A stretch of DNA of 7,770 bases from Candidatus Saccharimonadota bacterium (GTDB lineage: Bacteria > Patescibacteriota > Saccharimonadia > Saccharimonadales > Saccharimonadaceae), in assembly GCA_030527565.1 (NCBI GenBank), contig JAUNAO010000014.1, positions 1-7,770 of the forward strand. The letters run 5' to 3'. The notes under the pieces are model-generated. The model saw only the letters and a program-made list of their open reading frames with translations, did not search any database and was not told the origin of the DNA. The translations under genes were made by a program, and so were the position numbers. Positions 1-6,552 of this stretch are shown one piece after another (the stretch's first letter is position 1; each line of letters opens with the position of its first letter).

Positions 1-9
1 CGTTTTCTG

Positions 10-29
10 TATTAAAACCAGTTTTAATA
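10..29. repeat. AT-rich dyad with 9-bp perfect arms
   Basis: TATTAAAAC (10-18) and GTTTTAATA (21-29) are exact reverse complements separated by CA. A TATAAT hexamer follows at 35-40 on the plus strand, but no start codon sits at a leaderless distance from it. There is no T-run, and the stem is too AT-rich with too short a loop to resemble an intrinsic terminator. It could be a binding site belonging to a gene left of the window, or chance in AT-rich DNA. The rest of 1-69 shows nothing recognisable. Confidence 0.35.
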
Positions 30-69
30 TCCGTTATAATAAGAGACAGTGCCTTTATTTTAAGAAAAA

Positions 70-456
70 TTATTCGATATTGCTAGTGTATTTATATTTT
101 ATGTCGTAATCAGTTTTTCCGAAAGGTGATTTTGGGTAAAAACGAAGTGTGGTTTTATTTTCGTCGCAAAAATTGGTTAGGTTTTTTCCGTCGACATCAT
201 TAAAAATGATAAGTTGGCGAAGAGAAACGTCGGAAAAGCCGGAAGTTTCATATTCTTTCAAAACTTCAGAAAGGGGTTTTTCCTTGTTCGCGTTAGAAAT
301 AGTTTCGTAAAGATAATTTTCATAATAATCTTTAGCGAGGGATTCGATTTCGTGTTTTGTGATTTTTTCGTCGGTAATAAAGATGGCGGAAAAGGCAGCA
401 GCAACGACAGCCAGAATGGCGAGGATGATTATGGTGAGAATAGTACGTTTAACCAT
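70..456 (-). CDS. small membrane-anchored protein of unknown function
   Basis: I do not recognise this 128-residue protein. It begins MVKR, followed by one strongly hydrophobic helix at about residues 5-27, rich in Ile, Leu, Val and Ala, which should act as an N-terminal membrane anchor or uncleaved signal. The remaining ~100 residues are polar: a helical, Lys/Glu/Tyr-rich part (about 30-70), then a segment with hydrophobic strands, a single Cys97, and a Tyr/Lys-rich end (about 104-124). By the positive-inside rule the soluble part should face outward. There is no lipobox and no recognisable catalytic motif. The start is supported by a TAAGAT -10 element ending six bases before the ATG, with no Shine-Dalgarno, which suggests a leaderless mRNA. 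The gene diverges from pyk and shares a symmetric promoter region with it. That it is a real gene is likely from the promoter and the anchor-plus-domain architecture; its function is unknown. Confidence 0.75.
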   Translation of the reverse strand: MVKRTILTIIILAILAVVAAAFSAIFITDEKITKHEIESLAKDYYENYLYETISNANKEKPLSEVLKEYETSGFSDVSLRQLIIFNDVDGKNLTNFCDENKTTLRFYPKSPFGKTDYDIKYKYTSNIE

Positions 457-491
457 AACTTTATCTTACCATAAGATAAGTTTTATGGTAA
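457..491 (-). promoter_or_regulatory. promoter of the minus-strand membrane protein, predicted leaderless
   Basis: Read on the minus strand: -35-like TTACCA (491-486), a 17-bp spacer, then -10 TAAGAT (468-463) preceded by TGG, an extended -10 (TGn). Six bases later comes the ATG (456-454). Sigma70-type spacing therefore places +1 at the A of the start codon. There is no Shine-Dalgarno in the six intervening bases. Confidence 0.65.
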
Positions 492-495
492 GATA
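462..495. repeat. perfect 13-bp inverted repeat forming a symmetric divergent promoter
   Basis: TATCTTACCATAA (462-474) is the exact reverse complement of TTATGGTAAGATA (483-495), with an 8-bp spacer at 475-482 and arm centres 21 bp apart, about two helical turns. Each arm contains the -10 of one promoter (TAAGAT) and the overlapping -35 of the opposite one (TTACCA). The symmetry could be only the consequence of two identical overlapping promoters, or could also be a dimeric repressor operator; sequence alone cannot separate these. Confidence 0.85.
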
Positions 496-500
496 TTTAT
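466..500 (+). promoter_or_regulatory. pyk promoter, predicted leaderless
   Basis: -35-like TTACCA (466-471), a 17-bp spacer, then -10 TAAGAT (489-494) with an upstream TGG (486-488) giving an extended -10. Six bases (ATTTAT) separate the -10 from the pyk ATG at 501, so the predicted +1 is the A of the ATG. No Shine-Dalgarno is present. It overlaps the divergent promoter by 26 bp, so RNA polymerase probably cannot occupy both at once. Confidence 0.7.
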
Positions 501-1934
501 ATGAGTAAACTTTTTAAGAGAACAAAAATTTTGGCGACGGTTGGACCGTCGGTGTTTGGGGCGGAAAAGGTCGAAGAAATGATTATGGCGGGGGTTAATG
601 GGTGTCGGTTGAATTGTTCGCATGGAACGAACGAAGAACGTGATGAGCAGATTGCGTGGATCCGGGCAGCGGCGGCGAAAAAAGGTCGTTCGGTTGCGAT
701 TCTGCAGGATCTTCAAGGCCCGAAAATTCGGCTGGGGACGTTAGTTGATAATCATTTGGATCTTGTTACTGGAGATGAGTTGATTTTAGAGGCAGATCCG
801 AACTATGAACATGATGGTAGTAAACGAGTGCCAGTACAGTATAATCTTGCGGAAAAAGTAAAAGTTGGTGAGCCGCTTTCGATGTTTGATGGAAAAGTAA
901 AATCGGAAGTGGTTGAGATTGTTTCGGAGACTGCGATTAAAGTCGCGATTTTGAATGATGGTTTTATCATGTCGAAGAAGGGTTTGAATTTGCCGGAAAC
1001 TGATTTTGGTGGCGATATTTTAACTCCGAAAGATCTTGCGGATATTGAATATGGCGCAAAGCAGGATTATGATTATGTTGCGCTTTCGTTTGTTCAGACT
1101 GCGAGCGATATTGAGAAATTGAAACAGTTATTATTGTCGCATGGTTCGACGGCAAAAGTTGTTGCGAAGATTGAGACGAAGAAGGCGATTTCGACGGATG
1201 AAAATCTTGAAGAGATTGTAAAAGCTTCGGATGGGATTATGATTGCGCGAGGTGATATGGCGGTTGAGGCGGGGGCTGAAGTCGTGCCAATCGTGCAGCG
1301 GAAGTTAATTGCGATGTGTCGGGCACATTCAAAACTCTGCATCGTTGCGACGCAAATGTTGTCGTCGATGGTTGATTCGCCAGAACCGACACGTGCGGAA
1401 GTTTCCGATGTTGCAACTGCAGTTGTTCAAGGTGCGGATGTGGTGATGTTGTCGGATGAAACGGCGAATGGGAAATATCCAATTGAAGCTGTGAAGGCAA
1501 TGAAAAAGGTTATTCTTTATACGCAGGGCCATTCAAGGGTTGCACGAATGGAGCATTTGCCAGCTGGTGGAAGTGCGGCGTACGATGCGATTTCGTATGC
1601 GGCGGCTCGGTTGGCGGAGAAGATTAATGCAGATTTGATTATCTGCCAGACAGCTTCGGGCGCGACGGCTACGATGGTGGCGGCGCAGCGACCAAATGTA
1701 CCGATCGTTTCGGTTACGCCAATTGAACGTGTAGCAAACCAGATGGCTTTGATGTATGCGAATGCAGCGTTTGTAAGGCCATATTCGCCGGAATTTGGTT
1801 ATGACCTTGGAGTTGAGCTGAAAGAATCTGGATATTTGAAGCCGGAAGAGGGGAAGAAAGACCTTGTTGCTGTGATTGTTTCGGGCGATAAGGACAAGGC
1901 TGGTTCCGATACGATTCGAGTTCGAAAAATTTAA
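501..1934 (+). CDS. pyk: pyruvate kinase
   Basis: It converts phosphoenolpyruvate and ADP to pyruvate and ATP, the last step of glycolysis, in the cytoplasm. The 477 residues match the usual bacterial length. The A domain starts with RTKILATVGPS (7-17) and RLNCSHG (36-42). A beta-barrel B domain spans about 74-170. Catalytic motifs follow: AKIE (222-225, with the phosphoryl-transfer Lys223 and metal ligand Glu225), ARGD (249-252, Asp252), ATQML (283-287, Thr284) and PTRAEVSDVA (296-305). The C domain runs from about 360 to the end; its last loop (SGDKDKAGSD) lacks the classic Gly/Pro-rich fructose-1,6-bisphosphate loop. The signature DLQGPKIR (70-77) has Lys75 where K+-dependent enzymes have Glu, as in E. 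coli PykA, predicting K+-independence. RLNCSHG carries Cys where Phe is usual. The gene is leaderless by its promoter and lies 16 bp before pgk, probably in the same operon. Confidence 0.97.
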   Translation: MSKLFKRTKILATVGPSVFGAEKVEEMIMAGVNGCRLNCSHGTNEERDEQIAWIRAAAAKKGRSVAILQDLQGPKIRLGTLVDNHLDLVTGDELILEADPNYEHDGSKRVPVQYNLAEKVKVGEPLSMFDGKVKSEVVEIVSETAIKVAILNDGFIMSKKGLNLPETDFGGDILTPKDLADIEYGAKQDYDYVALSFVQTASDIEKLKQLLLSHGSTAKVVAKIETKKAISTDENLEEIVKASDGIMIARGDMAVEAGAEVVPIVQRKLIAMCRAHSKLCIVATQMLSSMVDSPEPTRAEVSDVATAVVQGADVVMLSDETANGKYPIEAVKAMKKVILYTQGHSRVARMEHLPAGGSAAYDAISYAAARLAEKINADLIICQTASGATATMVAAQRPNVPIVSVTPIERVANQMALMYANAAFVRPYSPEFGYDLGVELKESGYLKPEEGKKDLVAVIVSGDKDKAGSDTIRVRKI

Positions 1935-1940
1935 AGTTAG

Positions 1941-1945
1941 AAAGG
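1941..1945 (+). promoter_or_regulatory. Shine-Dalgarno-like site deciding the pgk start
   Basis: AAAGG lies five bases before the ATG at 1951. The open frame extends upstream to a TTG at 1876 inside pyk, but protein similarity begins only after 1951 and this site supports the ATG. It contrasts with the promoter-proximal genes of the window, which have no such site. Confidence 0.6.
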
Positions 1946-1950
1946 TTGGC

Positions 1951-2997
1951 ATGCGAGCGATAAAAGGAGTTGATTTTAAGGGTAAAACAGTAATTGTGAG
2001 GGTGGATTACAACGTTCCGATGGAATCGGGAAAAATAGTTGATGATCTTCGAATTCGGGCAAGCGTGCCAACGATTGAAATGTTGCGTGAGGGGGGAGCA
2101 GCAAAAATTATTTTAATTTCACATCTTGGGCGGCCAGAGGGGGTAACGCCTGAATTGTCTTTGGCACCGGTTGTGAAGGTTTTAGATAAGTTAGTTTCGC
2201 GAGTTTCATTTATTGATTCAGTCGATTCGGAAGCGGTGCGTGAAAAAGTTTCCGCAATGAAAGAGGGGGAAGTTTTACTTTTAGAAAATTTGCGATTCTA
2301 TCCAGGCGAAGAGGAGAATTCGGAAGAATTTGCACAAGGAATTATTGATGTAACGGGGGCGGAAGTTTTTGTTCAGGATGGGTTTGCGGTTGTACACCGT
2401 GCACATGCGTCGACTGATGCGATGGCAAGATTATTGCCGGCTTATGCAGGGCTACTAGTCGAGAGAGAAGTCGAGATGCTCTCAAAGACGATTTCAGATC
2501 CAGAACGGCCACTGGTTTTGATTATTGGCGGTTCAAAAGTTGAGGATAAGTCGCCTTTAATTGAGAAATTTTTAGGGATTGCGGATCGGATTTTGGTTGG
2601 TGGGAAGATTGCGGCGGACGGATTTAAGTTGGATGATCCGAAGGTTTATGTAGCGGAAGATTTTGATACGGATATGGAGGGCACGAAGCTTGACATTGGT
2701 CCAGTTGCCACGGCGAAATTTGCTGAAAAGTTGATGGATGCGAAAACGGTGATTTGGAATGGGGTGTTAGGCAAAGTCGAAGATCCGGCTTATGCGACGG
2801 CTTCGACGATTATGGCTGAAGTTTTGGGCGAGAAGGAAGATTGCCTTACGGTGATTTGTGGTGGCGATACGACGGCGTTTGTTGAAAAAACGATGGAGGA
2901 GCATCCTAGGCTTAAGTATGGGTTGATTTCGACTGGAGGAGGGGCGGCGCTTGAGTTCTTATTGGGGAAAGAATTGCCTGGATTAAAAGTGCTTTAA
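1951..2997 (+). CDS. pgk: phosphoglycerate kinase, short form
   Basis: It transfers phosphate from 1,3-bisphosphoglycerate to ADP, giving ATP and 3-phosphoglycerate. Family motifs occur in order: VRVDYNVP (16-23), LRIRAS (33-38), SHLGRP (57-62), LLENLRF (110-116), DGFAVVHRAHAS (143-154, usually DAFGxxHRAHAS), GGSKVEDK (193-200, with the conserved Lys), VGGKIA (216-221), WNGVLGKVE (269-277, keeping Asn270 and Glu277), CGGDTTAF (303-310, nucleotide-binding Asp) and STGGGAALEFLLGK (327-340). At 348 residues it is clearly shorter than the usual 390-415. The loss is mostly in the C domain between VGGKIA and LDIG (about 216-250), roughly half the usual spacing, and the third Gly of the usual GGG(M/I)A motif is Lys219. 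All motifs are in one frame, so this is a compact variant rather than a broken gene. Start chosen at the ATG after the SD-like site, 16 bp downstream of pyk. Confidence 0.95.
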   Translation: MRAIKGVDFKGKTVIVRVDYNVPMESGKIVDDLRIRASVPTIEMLREGGAAKIILISHLGRPEGVTPELSLAPVVKVLDKLVSRVSFIDSVDSEAVREKVSAMKEGEVLLLENLRFYPGEEENSEEFAQGIIDVTGAEVFVQDGFAVVHRAHASTDAMARLLPAYAGLLVEREVEMLSKTISDPERPLVLIIGGSKVEDKSPLIEKFLGIADRILVGGKIAADGFKLDDPKVYVAEDFDTDMEGTKLDIGPVATAKFAEKLMDAKTVIWNGVLGKVEDPAYATASTIMAEVLGEKEDCLTVICGGDTTAFVEKTMEEHPRLKYGLISTGGGAALEFLLGKELPGLKVL

Positions 2998-3000
2998 TTA

Positions 3001-3036
3001 TTGACCAAAATATTCGCCCCATGATATAATTTTTTC
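3001..3036 (+). promoter_or_regulatory. promoter of HTH-murA, predicted leaderless
   Basis: -35 TTGACC (3001-3006), an 18-bp spacer, then consensus -10 TATAAT (3025-3030) with TGA just upstream (3022-3024), an extended -10. TTTTTC separates the -10 from the ATG at 3037, placing +1 on the A of the ATG. No Shine-Dalgarno is present. The -35 begins three bases after the pgk stop, and no terminator lies between, so read-through from pgk is possible. Confidence 0.8.
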
Positions 3037-3044
3037 ATGAAAAA
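3031..3044. repeat. 14-bp perfect palindrome over the murA start codon
   Basis: TTTTTCATGAAAAA is identical to its reverse complement. It spans the discriminator, predicted transcription start and first codons of HTH-murA. This is where an autorepressor would bind, but the right half follows from Met-Lys-Lys codons and the left from a T-run, so chance is possible. Confidence 0.5.
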
Positions 3045-4584
3045 GACGAAAACTTATCAGGAAGTGATTGGTGAGACGATCGAGCAGATGCGCAATGAGA
3101 AGGGGTGGACCCAGGAGGAGCTTGCGGAAGCGGTTGGATCGAGCCAGTCAGCGATTCACCGAATTGAAAAAGGTGGACAAAACATTTCGCTGGATATGAT
3201 TAAAAAGTTGTCTGAGGCGCTTGGAAATCAAATTCTCTCTATAAATGACTCAGTTTCACAGAGTTTTCGGATCCGTGGCGGGAAAGAATTGCATGGCGAA
3301 ATTACGATTAATACTTCAAAAAATGCAGCGGTTGGACTTTTATGTGCGGCGCTTTTGAATACTGGGAAAACGGTTTTGCATCGAGTTGCGCGGATTGAGG
3401 AAGTCTTTCGAATTATTGAAGTTTTGGAATCGATTGGCGTAAAATGCCACTGGATTAATCGTCGCCGGGATCTCGAAATTATATCACCACGCGAATTAAA
3501 ATTGGAAGATATGGACGTTGAAGCGGCGCGTCGAACGCGATCGATTATTATGTTTCTTGGACCATTAATTCATCGCTATGCAAAGTTTCGGATTCCGTAT
3601 GCGGGAGGATGCTCGCTTGGAACTCGGACGGTTGAGCCACATCTCAAGGCTTTGGAATCATTTGGTCTCAATATTGACGCGGAGTGTAATAGTGGTTTCT
3701 ATGAAGTTACGGTGAATCAAAAAATGTTGAATGCGACGGATCGATATATCGTTTTGACTGAGCGTGGCGATACGGTAACGGAAAATGTTTTAATGGCGGC
3801 GGCGCTTTGTCCTGGGAAAACGACGATTGTCGGGGCTTCGCCGAATTATATGGTGCAGGATGTTTGTTTCTTCTTGGAGAAGTTGGGGGTAAAAATTAGC
3901 GGGATTGGGACGACAAAATTGGTCGTGCGTGGACGGCCAGCGATTAATGCGGATGTTGATTATTATTTATCGGAAGATCCGATTGAGGCGATGAGTTTTA
4001 TTGCGGCGGCACTCGTGACGCATTCGGAAATTACGTTGCTTCGGGCGCCGATTGAATTTCTTGAAATTGAGCTTGAAGTTTTGAAATCGATGAATATGAA
4101 GTTTGAAAAAACGGCGGAGTATGTGTCGGCGAACGGGCGGACGCGGCTGGTTGATTTGACGATTAAGAAATCGAAACTTGTCGCGCCGGTTGATAAGATT
4201 CATCCGATGCCATTTCCTGGTCTTAATATCGACAACTTGCCGTTTTTCTCGGTAATTGCGGCGGTGAGCGAGGGGCGAACTTTGATCCATGATTGGGTGT
4301 TTGAAAATCGGGCGATTTATACAACGGAGCTGGCGAATTTAAACGTGAAAGTCGAACTTCTTGATGCGCATCGGATTTATGTTGAAGGGCCGACAAATTG
4401 GCGATCGGCGGAATTGGTAGCGCCACAGGCACTTCGGCCGGCAGTAGTAGTTTTAATTGGGATGTTGGCGGCGCCTGGAACTTCGATTCTCCGCAATGTT
4501 TATCCAATCAATCGCGGATATCAAGATTTTGCGGCGAGACTTCGACATCTTGGTGCGGATATAGTGCCATTGACGGGAATTTAG
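3037..4584 (+). CDS. murA: XRE-type helix-turn-helix fused to UDP-N-acetylglucosamine 1-carboxyvinyltransferase (MurA)
   Basis: The MurA part adds enolpyruvate from PEP to UDP-GlcNAc, the first committed step of peptidoglycan synthesis. The protein has 515 residues against about 420 for ordinary MurA. Residues 8-64 form an XRE/Cro-type HTH, with WTQEELAEAVG then SSQSAIHRIEKG as scaffold and recognition helices. A short linker leads to MurA from about Phe77 (FRIRGGKELHGEITI). Catalytic residues are kept: Lys95-Asn96 (E. coli Lys22-Asn23), Arg168, the Cys loop GGCSLGTR with Cys192 (Cys115) and Arg197, Asp399 (Asp305) and Arg493 in INRGYQ (Arg397). The segment PFPGLNIDN before Asp399 seems about three residues longer than in E. 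coli. There is no Met between residues 55 and 225, so no obvious internal start yields MurA alone. The promoter predicts a leaderless mRNA; uvrD follows directly. The active site looks intact; the HTH target is unknown, autoregulation or a wall/PEP-responsive role being possible. Confidence 0.95.
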   Translation: MKKTKTYQEVIGETIEQMRNEKGWTQEELAEAVGSSQSAIHRIEKGGQNISLDMIKKLSEALGNQILSINDSVSQSFRIRGGKELHGEITINTSKNAAVGLLCAALLNTGKTVLHRVARIEEVFRIIEVLESIGVKCHWINRRRDLEIISPRELKLEDMDVEAARRTRSIIMFLGPLIHRYAKFRIPYAGGCSLGTRTVEPHLKALESFGLNIDAECNSGFYEVTVNQKMLNATDRYIVLTERGDTVTENVLMAAALCPGKTTIVGASPNYMVQDVCFFLEKLGVKISGIGTTKLVVRGRPAINADVDYYLSEDPIEAMSFIAAALVTHSEITLLRAPIEFLEIELEVLKSMNMKFEKTAEYVSANGRTRLVDLTIKKSKLVAPVDKIHPMPFPGLNIDNLPFFSVIAAVSEGRTLIHDWVFENRAIYTTELANLNVKVELLDAHRIYVEGPTNWRSAELVAPQALRPAVVVLIGMLAAPGTSILRNVYPINRGYQDFAARLRHLGADIVPLTGI

Positions 4585-6552
4585 ATGATTGATGTTCTAA
4601 AAGGTTTAAATCCGGCACAAAAAGAAGCGGTGGAAACTTTATCAGGGCCGCTATTGATTTTGGCGGGTGCGGGATCGGGAAAAACGAAAACTTTGACGCA
4701 TCGAATTGCTAATTTAATTTTGCATGGTGTGAGGCCGGCTGAAATTCTTGCGGTGACTTTTACGAATAAGGCGGCACGGGAGATGAAAGAGCGAGTTGAA
4801 AAGTTGGTGCATGGGGTTGTGATGCCTTATATGGGGACTTTTCATGGGATTGCGGTAAGGATTCTACGAATTGAGGCGGAGGCGGCGGGACTTGCGCGCG
4901 ATTTTGTGATTTATGATGCGGACGATCAAGTTGCGTTAGTGCGAAGAATTTTGAAGGATTTGAAGTTGTCGGAAAATAAGGCTCTGAAACCAAAATCGAT
5001 TCAGTCGATTATTTCGGCGGAGAAGAATCAGGGAAATGGACCGGAGGAGTATGCGGCAAAAGCGTTTTATCCGCAACAACAGCAGATTGCAAAGGTGTTT
5101 AAAAAATATGAGGAAGAGAAAGATAGAGCGGGAGCTTTAGATTTCGACGATTTACTGTTGAGAGTTTTGAAACTTTTTTTGGAGAATGTGGAAGTTAGGA
5201 AAAAGTGGCAAGAGCGGTTTCGGCATATTTTGATTGATGAATATCAGGATACAAATACAATTCAGTACCAAATAGTGCGACTTTTAGTTTCGAGCGAGAG
5301 GAATATTTGTGTGGTGGGGGATGACTGGCAGTCGATTTACTCGTGGCGGGGGGCGGATTTTACAAATATTTTGAACTTTGAACGGGATTTTCCTGGTGCG
5401 AAAGTTATCAAACTTGAACAAAATTATCGTTCGACGGGAAATATTTTGAAAGCGTCGCAAAAAGTGATTAATGAAAACAAAACGCGGACCGAGAAGATTT
5501 TATATACGGAAGCGGGGGATGGGGAGCCGGTTGAGATTGAAAATTTGAATGATGAGATGGCGGAGGCGCGATATGTTGCGATGAAGATTTTAAACTTGCA
5601 ACGGAAGTTTCCGGACTTTTCCGATTTCGCGGTTTTGTATCGGACGAATGCGCAGTCTTTGGCGTTTGAAAAAGCATTCATTGACTATAAAATTCCGTAT
5701 AAAATTGTGGGCGGTGTAAGATTTTACGATCGCAAAGAAGTGAAAGATGTGTTGGCGATTCTAAAGTTGGCGGTTTCGGGGCGTGACAAAGTCAGTTTTG
5801 AGCGGGTAGCGAAAAATGTTTTGTCGGGAATTGGTGAAGTTTCGATGAAAAAAGTTTTGTCGGCGATAGATTCTTATAAGGGTGCGGCGCCGCTAAAAGA
5901 TTTAGATTTTCCAGATGTTTTGACTGTGGCGAAGGCGCGGGCGGGACTTCTTAAATTGTGTGAGTTTTTGCGAGAGATTGAGGAAGAGGAAAATCTTGGC
6001 GAGATTGTTCGGCGAGTAATTTCGCATTTTAATTTTGCGGAACTTTTGGATGATGGGACGCCGACTGGTGAAGAAAGAATGAAAAACTTGGAAGTTTTGG
6101 CAGCAAATGCAGCGGAATATGAAAGGTTGGAAGATTTTTTGGCCGATGCGGCTTTGATTTCGTCGGCGGATGAAGCAAATGGGAAAGATTCGGTGACTTT
6201 AATGACTTTGCATGCGGCGAAAGGTTTGGAATTTCCAGTAGTGTTTATGGTTGGACTTGAGGAAGGATTGTTTCCCGGTTCACGGGCATTTGATGATCAG
6301 GCGGAGCTCGAGGAGGAGCGACGGCTGATGTATGTCGGGATGACGCGGGCAATGCGACAATTGTTTTTGACTTATGCGGCATCTCGATTTTCTTTCGGGA
6401 GTCGGAATTATAATATGCCATCGAGATTTTTGTTGGAGATTGGGTATAATCCATACAAAATTCAGGAAGCGGAATTTACGGAAGACGATTTTGCTGACGA
6501 TTTTTCGGATGATTTTGATCCATTTCCGGAAGATTTGCCGATTTTTGAGTAG
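4585..6552 (+). CDS. uvrD: UvrD/PcrA-type superfamily 1 DNA helicase with acidic tail
   Basis: An ATP-dependent 3'-5' DNA helicase by family, acting in nucleotide excision repair, mismatch repair or clearing replication obstacles. Motifs in order over 655 residues: Q motif (LNPAQKEAV, 8-16), Walker A AGAGSGKT (27-34), Ia TFTNKAAREM (58-67), GTFHG (84-88), Walker B IDEYQDT (217-223), III VVGDDWQSIYSWRGA (243-257), IV LEQNYRST (277-284), V TLHAAKGLEF (541-550) and VI YVGMTRA (583-589). All helicase motifs look intact. It is somewhat shorter than typical PcrA/UvrD (about 720) and lacks the usual C-terminal Tudor-like extension. Instead it ends in a 28-residue tail with 13 acidic residues, including three DDF units at 634-644. 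The ATG directly follows the murA TAG, suggesting translational coupling; GGGA at 4575-4578 is a weak SD candidate. UvrD versus PcrA naming cannot be settled here. Confidence 0.95.
   Translation: MIDVLKGLNPAQKEAVETLSGPLLILAGAGSGKTKTLTHRIANLILHGVRPAEILAVTFTNKAAREMKERVEKLVHGVVMPYMGTFHGIAVRILRIEAEAAGLARDFVIYDADDQVALVRRILKDLKLSENKALKPKSIQSIISAEKNQGNGPEEYAAKAFYPQQQQIAKVFKKYEEEKDRAGALDFDDLLLRVLKLFLENVEVRKKWQERFRHILIDEYQDTNTIQYQIVRLLVSSERNICVVGDDWQSIYSWRGADFTNILNFERDFPGAKVIKLEQNYRSTGNILKASQKVINENKTRTEKILYTEAGDGEPVEIENLNDEMAEARYVAMKILNLQRKFPDFSDFAVLYRTNAQSLAFEKAFIDYKIPYKIVGGVRFYDRKEVKDVLAILKLAVSGRDKVSFERVAKNVLSGIGEVSMKKVLSAIDSYKGAAPLKDLDFPDVLTVAKARAGLLKLCEFLREIEEEENLGEIVRRVISHFNFAELLDDGTPTGEERMKNLEVLAANAAEYERLEDFLADAALISSADEANGKDSVTLMTLHAAKGLEFPVVFMVGLEEGLFPGSRAFDDQAELEEERRLMYVGMTRAMRQLFLTYAASRFSFGSRNYNMPSRFLLEIGYNPYKIQEAEFTEDDFADDFSDDFDPFPEDLPIFE

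Noticed and set aside
35..40. TATAAT as a promoter for a plus-strand gene or antisense RNA
   Set aside because: No start codon or gene follows on the plus strand, the -35 region is poor and there is no extended -10; it is not listed as a promoter.
1876..1950. Upstream extension of pgk to a TTG inside pyk
   Set aside because: It would overlap pyk by 59 bases and add 25 residues with no family similarity; the ATG at 1951 has an SD-like site and starts at the first conserved strand.
1094..1952. Long minus-strand open frames antisense to pyk
   Set aside because: Composition is low-complexity and shadow-like (Arg/His/Pro/Ser-rich), with no promoter or family motif, over a clear coding gene.
2998..3036. 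Intrinsic terminator between pgk and murA
   Set aside because: There is no GC-rich stem; the T-run at 3030-3035 is part of the murA promoter discriminator.
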